Source of the DNA: an uncultured Paracoccaceae bacterium
GTDB taxonomy: Bacteria; Pseudomonadota; Alphaproteobacteria; Rhodobacterales; Rhodobacteraceae
Direction of reading: 5' to 3'
Assembly: GCA_913061275.1 (NCBI GenBank)
Contig: CAJXSR010000014.1
Span: 25,565 to 89,564 of the forward strand
DNA length: 64,000 nucleotides
Within the stretch, counting starts at the first letter, position 1, and the number at the start of each line of letters is the position of its first letter. The notes beneath the pieces were generated by a model that was given only the letters and a program-made list of their open reading frames with translations, searched no databases and was not told the origin of the DNA. A program made the translations under genes and the position numbers. Of this stretch, positions 11,116-19,619 are shown piece by piece.

Positions 11116-12006
11116 TTATGTTAAAATTCCCAACTCTTTAAGGTGTTTCATCTTACTTCGTGAAATTGGAATTTCAGCACCATCTGTCATTTGAAAAAAC
11201 ATTTTCCCGTCTTGCTTTAAGAATTTAGTAACTTCATCAAGATTAACCCAATGCGAGCGGTGAACCTGCATGCCATTAAAACCATCTAACGCGTTTACAG
11301 CATCAGAAAACCGCATGTGAATTAGCTGCATTCCATTACAAGTATGGGCCTCTACATAATGGTCACGCATCGTCAGGCGGATCAGGCGGGAACCCATATC
11401 GACATTAATACGTGATAAAAGTGGGTTTTGACCGTGGTTCCCCAGATTTATTTTAAGTGCAACGGTGTTGGTTTTTGCAGTGTTTACTTCCCACAGATAC
11501 ATCACAAAGGCGATTGTAGCGGTTACACAGCCTACGATTGAGATAATTAATAGGTTTGACGGCAGGGGTTCTTCATAGATTGAATGGATAAGAATGAGGA
11601 TGAATGCAGAGTAAGTAAGCGTAAAGAATGTAATGCTTATTATTGATATCTTTAAGATATTTGTATCTGTTCTTAATACCCTAGACACATGGTAACAATA
11701 CAATGAATAGAGTGTTGCGATTAACAAAATACCGCCCCAAAAAATCATGCGAAACCACAAGGGATCAGTTTCATATGTGCCAAACGGGCCAATAGCTGCG
11801 CAAATTATCGACGAAGTTAACCAACAGAGTGCTGGGATTGGGGATTTTAAGTTAACAATAAGGTTATCAAGTGCTTTTTGCATGTTGCCCCATTTATGCG
11901 TTTCACGAAACAATACCTGTATTTCACGAAAAAACCGTTGATGATAGTCAATTATGCGGCTTTCTTTTGGCAACTCTTGCAACCGCGAGGGGTTAGGCGC
12001 AGGCAA
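11116..12006 (-). CDS. Membrane-anchored LytTR-domain transcriptional regulator
   Basis: About four transmembrane helices in the first half are joined to a C-terminal LytTR DNA-binding domain of about 100 residues. The LytTR features are YVEAHTCNGMQLIHMRFSDA and the segment MQVHRSHWVNLDEV. Membrane-bound LytTR regulators of this shape are frequent in Rhodobacterales; their signals are generally unknown. The track start at 12006 is a TTG without a clear ribosome site. The internal ATG at 11883, just before the first helix, would give a 255-residue protein and may be the real start. The gene diverges from the SDR gene at 12145, which is a possible but unproven target. Confidence 0.8.
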   Translation of the reverse strand: MPAPNPSRLQELPKESRIIDYHQRFFREIQVLFRETHKWGNMQKALDNLIVNLKSPIPALCWLTSSIICAAIGPFGTYETDPLWFRMIFWGGILLIATLYSLYCYHVSRVLRTDTNILKISIISITFFTLTYSAFILILIHSIYEEPLPSNLLIISIVGCVTATIAFVMYLWEVNTAKTNTVALKINLGNHGQNPLLSRINVDMGSRLIRLTMRDHYVEAHTCNGMQLIHMRFSDAVNALDGFNGMQVHRSHWVNLDEVTKFLKQDGKMFFQMTDGAEIPISRSKMKHLKELGILT

Positions 12007-12144
12007 GCGTGTAAATAGTATTATGTAGGTGTAGAAGGTTGTCTGCGCCGCTTTTCAAAAATCCTTAAAAATAACATAAATAAATCTTTGTGGATTGCGC
12101 TGTTGATTTCGGTAGTCTGTCTGAAAGAATGAGGATTCGATAAG

Positions 12145-12921
12145 ATGGATTTAGGAATAAAAGATAAAACCGCTATTGTTTGTGCGGCAAGCAAAGGTTT
12201 GGGGTTTGGCTGTGCCGAAGGTTTGGCGAAGGCAGGTGTAAACCTGATTATTTGCGCCCGCACCGACGGGCCACTGCAAGAAGCCGCAAATAAATTGCGC
12301 GCACATGGTGTGGATGTAACTGCAATCGCCTGTGATATAACCACGGATGAAGGGCGCGCATTGGTTTTGGATGCCGCAACCCACGTGGATATTTTGGTAA
12401 CAAACGCAGGTGGCCCACCCCCTGGGCATTGGTCAGACTGGGAACGGGATGACTTTATCAAAGCGATGGATGCCAATATGCTGGCACCTATAGCACTTAT
12501 AAAAGCCGTACTGCCTGGAATGATTGATGCGAAATGGGGCCGGATTGTTAATATCACATCACTATACGTTAAAGGCCCGTCTGCAAACCTTGGCCTGTCT
12601 AATACTGCCCGAACTGGGTTAACAGGATATGTAGCTGGCACCAGCCGTGATGTCGCCAAACACGGCGTGGCTATGAACAATCTGTTGCCAGGCATTCACG
12701 CAACTGACCGCGCTGTATCACTTGATACGGGCTTGGCTGCTGCACAGAACATCACATTGGCCGAGGCAAAAACCCAGCGAAGTGCAAACATTCCCGCGAT
12801 GCGCTACGGTGAGCCATCCGAATTTGGTGCGACATGTGCCTTTATGTGTTCGCAGCATGCAGGCTTTATGATCGGGCAAAACATATTACTGGATGGCGGC
12901 TTTATCGGCTGCACCATATAA
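12145..12921 (+). CDS. Short-chain dehydrogenase/reductase family protein
   Basis: A 258-residue SDR with a Rossmann start CAASKGLGFGCAEGLAKAG, a variant of TGxxxGxG, the NAG strand in VTNAGGPPPG and a catalytic-type serine in NITSLYVKG. The usual YxxxK is not visible: that place reads LSNTARTGLTGY. SDRs of this subtype lack the full catalytic tetrad, so annotation as a 3-oxoacyl-ACP reductase would be unsafe. The substrate is unknown. It diverges from the LytTR gene and is followed 103 bases later by a symporter on the same strand. Confidence 0.85.
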   Translation: MDLGIKDKTAIVCAASKGLGFGCAEGLAKAGVNLIICARTDGPLQEAANKLRAHGVDVTAIACDITTDEGRALVLDAATHVDILVTNAGGPPPGHWSDWERDDFIKAMDANMLAPIALIKAVLPGMIDAKWGRIVNITSLYVKGPSANLGLSNTARTGLTGYVAGTSRDVAKHGVAMNNLLPGIHATDRAVSLDTGLAAAQNITLAEAKTQRSANIPAMRYGEPSEFGATCAFMCSQHAGFMIGQNILLDGGFIGCTI

Positions 12922-13024
12922 GACATTCTTGAAAGTAACGTTTCTGTCAGCTATGTGCTGATTGCTTTCGTTATGCGCTACAATTCTGTAGGCGGATAAA
13001 ATAAAGCAGAGTAAGGAATAATAA

Positions 13025-14431
13025 ATGACCATTTTAGCTCACCCAATGTCATTGGTGTATTTCATAGGCGTTGTAACGATTCTTAGTTTGGTTATTTCCC
13101 CTCGAAAAGTATCAGTTACAGGTTTTTTTGACGGAACGTCACATAAAGGTGCGCAACCTGGTTTATGGATGCTGATTTTAAGTCAGGTCACTACGTGGAT
13201 TTTTGCACGATCCTTAATGAACGCGGCGATCTTAGGGTACTTTTACGGCTTTGCAGGCACGCTGGCCTATACATGTTACTACCTAAGTTTCCTAACCGGC
13301 ATGTATATTGTTATCCAAATGCGCAAGCGTGGTGCGGGTTCAGTGCAAGATTGGTTGGGCGTACATTTTGGCAAAACGGGGCATGTGGCCTATAATGTTG
13401 TGATCGCACTGCGACTTCTATCCGAGGTTTTTGCCAACCTTATTGTTGTCGGCCTGATATTTTCCGCAGCCTTTCCAGCCGTAGAATGGGCAAAAACGGG
13501 ATCAGTTTTAATCTTGGCTATAGTAGGATTGGTTTATTCTACATTAGGTGGCTTACGTGCAAGTTTACGTACAGACGTCATGCAAATGCTGGTATTTTTA
13601 GTCGTCTTTATCCTAGCTTTTGGGGCTATGATATTAGGTGATAGCTTTTCTTTTGGTGCTATTTTTGCCGCAGAAGGTGTTCATGCACAAGCAAGCAGAC
13701 CGGGTTGGATATTAGTGGCTGTCGCATTTTTGCAGGTGTTTTCTTACCCCGCACATGATCCTGTTATGATGGATCGTGGATTTATTGCAGATGAAGCTAC
13801 GACGCGCAAAAGTTTTATCCATGCGTTTTGGTTGTCAGCAGTGTGCATCTTTGGTTTTGGCATGTTTGGTATTCAGGCAGGCATCATGGGGGCCGCCTAT
13901 GAAGGGCAGTTGTTGGGAACGTGGCAAGTTATGTTTGGCCCAACTGTTTACTTCTTAATTGCTGCATCTTTATTGATTTCTGCAATGTCGACATTAGACA
14001 GTGCATTGGCATCAGCGGCACGTCTTGTCATAGACGAGTTTAAAGTTGCACCGCGCACAGTACCAAATGGGCGTATTGCGATGTTTGGTTTTATGGCGGC
14101 AGGCGCGTTATTGACACTTTGGGGCAACAAAACTTTGTTTGATGCCGTTGCGGTATCTGGAACTGCTTCAATGTTTTTAACACCGGTTCTAATCTTGGCT
14201 TTTGTGTTTAACCGTATTATTCCTTTATGGTCGTTTTTAGTGGCTTATGTTGCTGCAGTTCTAGGGGCCGCTGCATATATGTACCGTGGTACAGAATTTG
14301 TGCAGTTGTTCTTTAACGGTGCGCATAAATACGACCAGCTTTTGTATATTTGCATTGCGGTTCTTATTATTGGTTTTACGGCTGGTTTAATCGGAATTGC
14401 AACGCAAGGAAAGCTTGCTCGCCGCGCATGA
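13025..14431 (+). CDS. Sodium:solute symporter family transporter
   Basis: A 468-residue integral membrane protein with about 13 hydrophobic helices and the overall pattern of the SSS/SSF family (Na+-coupled uptake). The conserved core includes GLWMLILSQVTTWIFARS near the start and SALLIS-like segments around AASLLISAMSTLDSALASAAR, a sodium-site region in this family. The substrate cannot be read from sequence. AAGGAATAATAA provides a good ribosome site. It is followed by an orphan ABC ATPase gene; no extracytoplasmic binding protein is nearby. Confidence 0.85.
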   Translation: MTILAHPMSLVYFIGVVTILSLVISPRKVSVTGFFDGTSHKGAQPGLWMLILSQVTTWIFARSLMNAAILGYFYGFAGTLAYTCYYLSFLTGMYIVIQMRKRGAGSVQDWLGVHFGKTGHVAYNVVIALRLLSEVFANLIVVGLIFSAAFPAVEWAKTGSVLILAIVGLVYSTLGGLRASLRTDVMQMLVFLVVFILAFGAMILGDSFSFGAIFAAEGVHAQASRPGWILVAVAFLQVFSYPAHDPVMMDRGFIADEATTRKSFIHAFWLSAVCIFGFGMFGIQAGIMGAAYEGQLLGTWQVMFGPTVYFLIAASLLISAMSTLDSALASAARLVIDEFKVAPRTVPNGRIAMFGFMAAGALLTLWGNKTLFDAVAVSGTASMFLTPVLILAFVFNRIIPLWSFLVAYVAAVLGAAAYMYRGTEFVQLFFNGAHKYDQLLYICIAVLIIGFTAGLIGIATQGKLARRA

Positions 14432-14493
14432 GGCTGATAGATCGGGTTTGTACCTGATAAAAAGGGTCGAGATAGTTTTGACGCGAAAAGGCC

Positions 14494-15576
14494 ATGGGTA
14501 GTATGCCTGCCAACAAATTGGAATTACAAGATATTACCCGCGTCTACGATGGGGTAAACGTGGTAGATGGGTTATCCTTGGCGTTAAAGCCAGGTGAGGT
14601 AACGTGTCTGTTAGGCCCTTCTGGCTGCGGTAAATCTACCAGTCTGCGCATTGCCGCGGGTGTTGATCGGCAGACATCAGGACAAGTGCTAATCGATGGG
14701 CAAGTTGTGTCAGATCAATCTGGGCATATGCCACCAGAGGCGCGTAACATCGGGCTAATATTCCAAGATTTTGCCCTGTTTCCGCATTTGAATGTCGAAC
14801 GAAATGTCGGGTTTGGCCTGAAAGGATCTAACGCTTCAAAAAAGGCCCGCGTTTGTGAATTGTTGCAAAAAGTTGATTTAGAAGGATATGTGCATAAATA
14901 TCCGCATCAGTTATCTGGTGGCGAACAGCAAAGGGTGGCTTTGGCCCGTGCTTTGGCCCCTAAACCACAGGTTTTGTTAATGGATGAACCGTTTTCAGGT
15001 CTTGATGACAGATTGCGCGATGATGTGCGCGATGCAACGTTGGAATTGTTGAAATCTGAAAATACCGCAGTTTTATTGGTAACGCACGAGCCTGAAGAAG
15101 CCATGCGCATGGCCGATCAAATTGTTTTGATGCGTTCAGGTCGTATCGTTCAAGCGGGCGCACCGTATAATATTTATAACTCCCCTGTAGACAGACAGGC
15201 CGCTGCATTCTTCTCGGATGTGAATGTGATTGAGGGGGTGGTGAAAAATGCCCTAACAGAAACTCCGTTCGGGCAGTTTCTGACGCCTGGAATGGTGGAT
15301 GATACAGAAGTTGAAATTATCATTCGCCCGCAGCATCTGAAACTTGATTTTGACCGCAAAGGGCGGGGCCCAAACCCGACCGTCACAGATGGTGTGCCTG
15401 CTAGGGGCCGTGTGAAGCGTTCACGCTATTTAGGTCATCAAAGCGTTGTTGAATTTATGATGGATTATGACAGCAGCGTTTTAAAAGTACTGGTGCCGGG
15501 CGTATTTTTACCCAAAGTTGAAACCGCAATGTGGTTGTCGATGCGCAGGGATCGGTGCTTTTTGTTTAAAAAATAG
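14494..15576 (+). CDS. ABC transporter ATP-binding protein (FbpC/PotA-like), orphan
   Basis: A 360-residue ATPase with Walker A GPSGCGKST, signature LSGGEQQRVALARAL, Walker B VLLMDEPFSGLD and H-loop LVTHEPEEAM. A C-terminal TOBE-like domain carries the segment IIIRPQHLKLDFDRKGRG. This layout is that of ferric-iron or polyamine importer ATPases. No permease or binding protein gene adjoins it, so its partner is encoded elsewhere or it has been separated from its operon. Two in-frame ATGs (14494 and 14503) are possible starts; AAAAGG lies close before the first. Confidence 0.87.
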   Translation: MGSMPANKLELQDITRVYDGVNVVDGLSLALKPGEVTCLLGPSGCGKSTSLRIAAGVDRQTSGQVLIDGQVVSDQSGHMPPEARNIGLIFQDFALFPHLNVERNVGFGLKGSNASKKARVCELLQKVDLEGYVHKYPHQLSGGEQQRVALARALAPKPQVLLMDEPFSGLDDRLRDDVRDATLELLKSENTAVLLVTHEPEEAMRMADQIVLMRSGRIVQAGAPYNIYNSPVDRQAAAFFSDVNVIEGVVKNALTETPFGQFLTPGMVDDTEVEIIIRPQHLKLDFDRKGRGPNPTVTDGVPARGRVKRSRYLGHQSVVEFMMDYDSSVLKVLVPGVFLPKVETAMWLSMRRDRCFLFKK

Positions 15577-15717
15577 GTAATAACACATAGGTGCGGCGAT
15601 ATTTATGCCCCAATCGAACGTTTTCGGTTTGAACCTTTGGAAAAAATCCATAAGTGTAACTCGACGAGATCAAAGATATGGCTGCAAATGCCATGTTATC
15701 ACTTTGGGAGAATTTAA

Positions 15718-15966
15718 ATGTTTCTAACTACACCCCTGTTTATTCAGAATGTCGGCTTGCCGGGCCTAATCCTTATCGCTGTTGTTGTATTGCTGATGTT
15801 TGGACGCGGAAAAGTTTCCAGCCTTATGGGCGAAGTCGGCAAAGGCATCACCGCTTTCAAAAAAGGCGTGTCTGAAGGCAAAGAAGAAATGGATGCGGCT
15901 ATCGAAGACGCGTCTGAAACAGCCAAAGACGTTACCCCGGAAAAAGATAAAAGCGAAAAAAGCTGA
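15718..15966 (+). CDS. tatA: Sec-independent protein translocase subunit TatA
   Basis: An 82-residue TatA: one N-terminal transmembrane helix ([13 protein letters not shown]), the [20 protein letters not shown] hinge and amphipathic helix, and a charged tail. TatA oligomers form the size-variable pathway for folded twin-arginine substrates across the inner membrane. GGGAGAATTTAA precedes the ATG. It is followed after 30 bases by tatB and then tatC, the standard Tat operon. The upstream 140 bases contain no gene and probably hold the promoter. Confidence 0.93.
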   Translation: MFLTTPLFIQNVGLPGLILIAVVVLLMFGRGKVSSLMGEVGKGITAFKKGVSEGKEEMDAAIEDASETAKDVTPEKDKSEKS

Positions 15967-15996
15967 AACGTTCTTTCGGTATAATAGGCGGAAGTT

Positions 15997-16506
15997 ATGT
16001 TTGATATTGGATGGTCTGAGTTGATGATTATCGGGGTGGTGGCGTTGATCGTCGTCGGCCCGAAAGATTTGCCAATGATGTTTCGTAAACTTGGTAATTT
16101 CGTAGGCAAAGCGCGTGGCATGGCCCGTGACTTTCAATCTGCGATGAATCAGGCGGCAGATGAAAGCGGTGTTAAAGATCTGGCTGATAGCGTGAAAAAA
16201 GCGGCTGACATTAAAAGTGATCTTACTGGTAACGCCATTGGCGAAAACATGAAAAACTACGCTAAATCATTTACTGATGCGGATGGTGGTGACGACAGTG
16301 AAAAGATTGCAGCAGACCTAAAACCTGCGGCAGACGTACCTTCGGTTAAGCCACCAAAACAAGCGGCGAAAAAAGCACCTGCTAAAAAGCCAGCCGCTAA
16401 GAAAGCTGCACCGAAAAAGCCTGTTGCTAAAAAGCCTGCGGCTAAAAAAGCTGCCGCTAAAAAGCCTGCACCAAAAAAACCTACCGCAACTAAGGCTAAA
16501 TCATGA
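15997..16506 (+). CDS. tatB: Sec-independent protein translocase subunit TatB
   Basis: A 169-residue TatB. The start MFDIGWSELMIIGVVALIVVG and the following GPKDLPMMFRKLGNF amphipathic helix are diagnostic; TatB with TatC forms the twin-arginine signal receptor. From about residue 115 to the end the protein becomes a Lys/Ala/Pro repeat (KKPAAKKAAPKKP units) like a histone-H1-type tail. This is longer than a minimal TatB needs, and its function is unknown. The last bases overlap the tatC start (ATGA). Confidence 0.93.
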   Translation: MFDIGWSELMIIGVVALIVVGPKDLPMMFRKLGNFVGKARGMARDFQSAMNQAADESGVKDLADSVKKAADIKSDLTGNAIGENMKNYAKSFTDADGGDDSEKIAADLKPAADVPSVKPPKQAAKKAPAKKPAAKKAAPKKPVAKKPAAKKAAAKKPAPKKPTATKAKS

Positions 16507-17363
16507 GCGACAAGACGGAAATTGAAGACAGCTCTGCACCGTTGATTGAGCATTTAACCGAATTGCGTTCGCGGCTGATTTATTCAATTATTGCATTTAT
16601 TGTCGGTATTTTGGTCACGTTTTATTTCGCCCCTACTTTGTTGAAATTTCTGCTGGAACCTACTGCGAAGATCTTGATCTCGTATGGCCAAAAGCCGGAT
16701 TTTTCCACTTTCGCTGCACAAGAGAACTTTTTTGTTTATTTCCGCATCTCGGTATTGATGGGTTTTGCCGTCTCATTCCCGATGATCGCCTTTCAACTTT
16801 GGCGGTTTGTGGCACCCGGCCTGTATAAAAATGAAAAAGGCGCGTTTTTACCGTTTATCGTGGCATCGCCTTTGTTGTTTCTAACTGGGGCTGCTTTTGC
16901 GCATTATGCGGTTACACCTTTGGCGATGAACTTTTTTATCGGCTTTAGTGATTTTCTGACCGAAGGCGGCGATGTGGCTGTTGGCGGGCTAAGCGAGACG
17001 GGTAATACCTTTATTCCACGGGTACAGGACATTCTGGATTTAACCCTGAAATTCATCTTTGCATTTGGTCTTTGCTTTCAGCTGCCTGTGTTGATGACGC
17101 TATTGGGTATGGCGGGGCTTGTTTCGGCGCAGGGTATGAAAAACATGCGCAAATATGCGGTTGTAGCCATACTGACACTGGCCGCGATTGTGACACCGCC
17201 TGATGTTGTGACCCAGGTGATTTTATTTACAGTGGTTTATTTACTGTATGAGATTTCCATTCAACTGGTTGCCGCAGTAGAGCGCAAACGTGAAAAGAAA
17301 TTACGCGATGATGGTTATTACGACGATGAAGATGATGCGGATGACGTTAAGGATGATGAATGA
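16503..17363 (+). CDS. tatC: Sec-independent protein translocase subunit TatC
   Basis: A 286-residue TatC with six hydrophobic helices. The cytoplasmic N-terminus APLIEHLTELRSRL and the segment RFVAPGLYKNEK are conserved in the family and take part in signal-peptide recognition; the TPPDVVTQ segment before the last helix is also typical. The C-terminus is an acidic tail rich in Asp and Glu. The gene overlaps tatB and the following ATPase gene by four bases each, so the four genes are probably co-transcribed. Confidence 0.95.
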   Translation: MSDKTEIEDSSAPLIEHLTELRSRLIYSIIAFIVGILVTFYFAPTLLKFLLEPTAKILISYGQKPDFSTFAAQENFFVYFRISVLMGFAVSFPMIAFQLWRFVAPGLYKNEKGAFLPFIVASPLLFLTGAAFAHYAVTPLAMNFFIGFSDFLTEGGDVAVGGLSETGNTFIPRVQDILDLTLKFIFAFGLCFQLPVLMTLLGMAGLVSAQGMKNMRKYAVVAILTLAAIVTPPDVVTQVILFTVVYLLYEISIQLVAAVERKREKKLRDDGYYDDEDDADDVKDDE

Positions 17364-18187
17364 ACGAGGATACTTTAAAACGGATAGCAGAGGCGTTAGA
17401 ACGCATCAGCCCAAAGCCGTTTGAAGCGCCTGACTTTTCATCCGCCGATGCGTTTGTCTGGCATGTTGGCCCAGACCGTCTAGACCCTGTTAGCCGTATT
17501 AACCGCGTTGATATTGATCTGCTGGTCGGTGTTGATAGTGCGCGTGATACCCTGCTTGAAAACACCCGCCAATTTGCTGCAGGCTTGCCTGCCAATAATG
17601 CGCTTTTATGGGGCGCGCGTGGTATGGGAAAATCATCACTGGTTAAGGCAGTTCATGCAACAGTTAGTGGCGTGAAACTGGTTGAGGTGCAGCGTGAAGA
17701 CCTGCCAAGTATCGGGCGGTTGTTGGCAATTTTACGGTTAACAGATGAACGGTTCTTGCTTTTTTGTGACGATCTGAGTTTCAGCAATGATGATACGCAT
17801 TACAAATCTTTAAAAGCGGTACTGGATGGCGGGGTAGAGGGGCGGCCGGAAAATGTCGTGCTTTATGCCACTTCAAATCGGCGTCATTTGATGCCACGTG
17901 ATATGATTGAAAATGAACGGTCTACGGCAATTAATCCAGCCGAAGCGGTTGAGGAAAAAGTTTCCTTGTCTGATCGCTTTGGCCTGTGGTTAGGGTTTTA
18001 TGGCTGCGATCAGGATGATTATCTGTCGATGGTGCGTGGCTATTGCGATGCTTACGGGATTGTTATTTCGGATGAAGTTCTGCGGGCAGAAGCGATAGAA
18101 TGGCAAGCCACACGTGGTAACCGTTCGGGCCGTGTGGCGTGGCAATTCATCGTGGATTTGGCCGGGCGCAAAGGTGTGGTTTTGTAG
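17360..18187 (+). CDS. DUF815-family AAA+ ATPase
   Basis: A 275-residue ATPase of the DUF815 type. Walker A is GARGMGKS (about residues 85-92), Walker B is FLLFCDDLSF, and a sensor-like asparagine lies in VVLYATSNRRHLMPRDM. DUF815 ATPases are cytoplasmic AAA+ proteins whose biological role is not settled. The start overlaps the tatC stop by four bases, so it belongs to the tat transcript. Whether it helps Tat export or cofactor loading is only a contextual guess. Confidence 0.85.
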   Translation: MNEDTLKRIAEALERISPKPFEAPDFSSADAFVWHVGPDRLDPVSRINRVDIDLLVGVDSARDTLLENTRQFAAGLPANNALLWGARGMGKSSLVKAVHATVSGVKLVEVQREDLPSIGRLLAILRLTDERFLLFCDDLSFSNDDTHYKSLKAVLDGGVEGRPENVVLYATSNRRHLMPRDMIENERSTAINPAEAVEEKVSLSDRFGLWLGFYGCDQDDYLSMVRGYCDAYGIVISDEVLRAEAIEWQATRGNRSGRVAWQFIVDLAGRKGVVL

Positions 18188-18474
18188 GTTCTAATGGAAA
18201 TGTCGCAGTTGGGACGCATAGTTAAGTATATGAAATTATTTATTTATCCCAAAAAAGTGGTACCCTTTCACAAATGTATTTAGGGGGATTGATGTATGTC
18301 CTCAATCAAACTCGTAGCGCCTGACCAGGAACGAATTGCGTTCGTAAATCGTTCAGGGATGGGTGCGAATGCGCCCTCCCGTTGGGGTAGTGGGAATTGC
18401 AAAGCAAATCCCACCTGTCGGGCGCGGCCCAACGCTAAAGCAATGGGCTAAGTTGGATGGAGCTTGAAGGGGAG
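18188..18474. other. Intergenic region with weak 51-codon ORF and a palindromic repeat
   Basis: No firm gene lies here. After an AGGGGGA ribosome-site-like stretch there are two overlapping frames: a 10-codon frame from 18292 (MYVLNQTRSA) and a 51-codon frame from 18296 to 18451 (MSSIKLVAPDQERIAFVNRS...). The second runs through the hairpin element at 18381-18433, so its later half is dictated by the repeat. I do not recognise either product. The region separates the tat operon from an AT-rich decayed gene on the other strand. Confidence 0.3.
18381..18433. repeat. Short palindromic repeat element (REP-like), copy 1
   Basis: The inner arms GTGGGAATTGC and GCAAATCCCAC flank an AAA loop with one mismatch. 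An outer pair, GTTGGG and CCCAAC, closes the element. The core TTGCAAAGCAAA recurs in a hairpin at 31652-31673. Two copies with matching cores suggest a dispersed short palindrome family, not a gene-specific terminator. Confidence 0.5.
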
Positions 18475-19244
18475 TTATTTTGAAGAATTGGTGTCTTCAT
18501 TGGCAACAGTTTTGCTGTCGATGACAGGTTGATTTTCCAATCGGGTGAAGTTGAATGTTGTGGACATTCCAATAACCATAACCAAGCCACCCAGATTAAT
18601 TATCGAGATTGCAATTATAAGAAATAGCTTGCCGTAAAAATTCCAATCTAAATCGGAAATGTGCAGTAAAGCAGACACAGTTAAAAACAAATGTGTTACG
18701 GGAAATATAAGTATAATCAGAACTATAAGGAGGTTAATTATAGAGGCAAAAATAGCGAAGCCACACTTGTGCTGGTATATATCTTCACCCCAGATGTTCA
18801 TTTTAGCCCTAAATACTTTTAAAAATAGCTCAAAGTACTTGCGTGAAGCATTGAAAAAGTCTGGATCAATATAATCGTTTCTAACAATTCTGTTCCCAAA
18901 TTGATCTATTATAGCTGAATAGCATTGGTTTGTTACAAAGCCGCACATAGAAAGAAGAATGTAATTGCCGATGCGAAAAGCAGTATTTCTGTTACAGCAG
19001 GTATTGAAGAAACTTGAATGCCAAGACTTGGAATAGCCCAGTCCTTTCCATTTATAGTCCAAAACAACAAAGCATCGGTCAGAAATATAGATTTAATTAG
19101 TTTCTCAAGTTTTGCTTCGGATAATTTTTGCATTTCTAAGTAGCTATTGTAAGTTTTTTGGTTAAAAATATTTGTTTTATCCAAGTTCATTTCAACATCT
19201 AAAGTCATACTTAATCGAGTGATTGGAGTGAGCTTTATATCCAT
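18475..19244 (-). pseudogene. Frameshifted hypothetical membrane protein
   Basis: Two minus-strand frames overlap here (18933..19244 and 18475..19062). The first reads well to about ILLFASAITFFFL and then runs into a stop. The second makes protein-like sense only from about CGFVTNQCYSAIIDQFGN onward. Joining them near 18942-18960 gives one protein of roughly 255 residues with several hydrophobic segments and no recognised domain. The junction lies in the repetitive stretch AAAGAAGAA, so a one-base indel, by mutation or sequencing error, is the simplest explanation. The locus is AT-rich: 21 of 60 bases are G or C in 18661-18720. This is unlike the flanking genes and suggests foreign origin. 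Confidence 0.6.
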
Positions 19245-19313
19245 TTTAATATCTTCCTTTGTTGAAAACCCTTTAAGCTAAGAAACTTGTTGCTATTTGT
19301 TTGCCAAAGCCGC

Positions 19314-19619
19314 CTACCGCTCAATCTCCATCACCTGCCTTAACTTCCCCGTCCCCCGATCATAAATCAAAATACGACTGTCGCTGGTCACTACGGCAAA
19401 CCAGTCGGGGCCTTGGGTGAATGTTTCGGCCTTGCTGCCATCTGGCAGGGTAATTGAACTTGGCAGTGGTAATTCGGGCGTTGTTGGTGCTAAGCGCATG
19501 ACAAGCATCACAATCAGGGTTAGAAAGCCCACAATCATTACCACCATCAGGGCTGTGACCAGTCGGCGCAATAGACGCAGGTTGCTCGGCTCGGCAACAT
19601 CGTCGGAAAGTTCATTCAT
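19314..19619 (-). CDS. DUF6476-type small membrane protein
   Basis: A 101-residue protein with a single transmembrane helix (LVTALMVVMIVGFLTLIVML) after a short acidic N-terminus, then an exported domain with GPDWFAVVTSDSRILIYDR near the C-terminus. It matches a small conserved Rhodobacterales family, DUF6476, of unknown function. The ORF track starts far upstream at 19865, inside the pseudouridine synthase gene; the ATG ending at 19619 (MNELSDDVAEP) is the true start. Its start codon overlaps that of the divergent rluD-like gene by two bases. Confidence 0.8.
   Translation of the reverse strand: MNELSDDVAEPSNLRLLRRLVTALMVVMIVGFLTLIVMLVMRLAPTTPELPLPSSITLPDGSKAETFTQGPDWFAVVTSDSRILIYDRGTGKLRQVMEIER

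Noticed and set aside
12021-12695. 224-codon minus-strand ORF overlapping the SDR gene
   Set aside because: It overlaps a clear SDR in full, and its translation lacks recognisable motifs.
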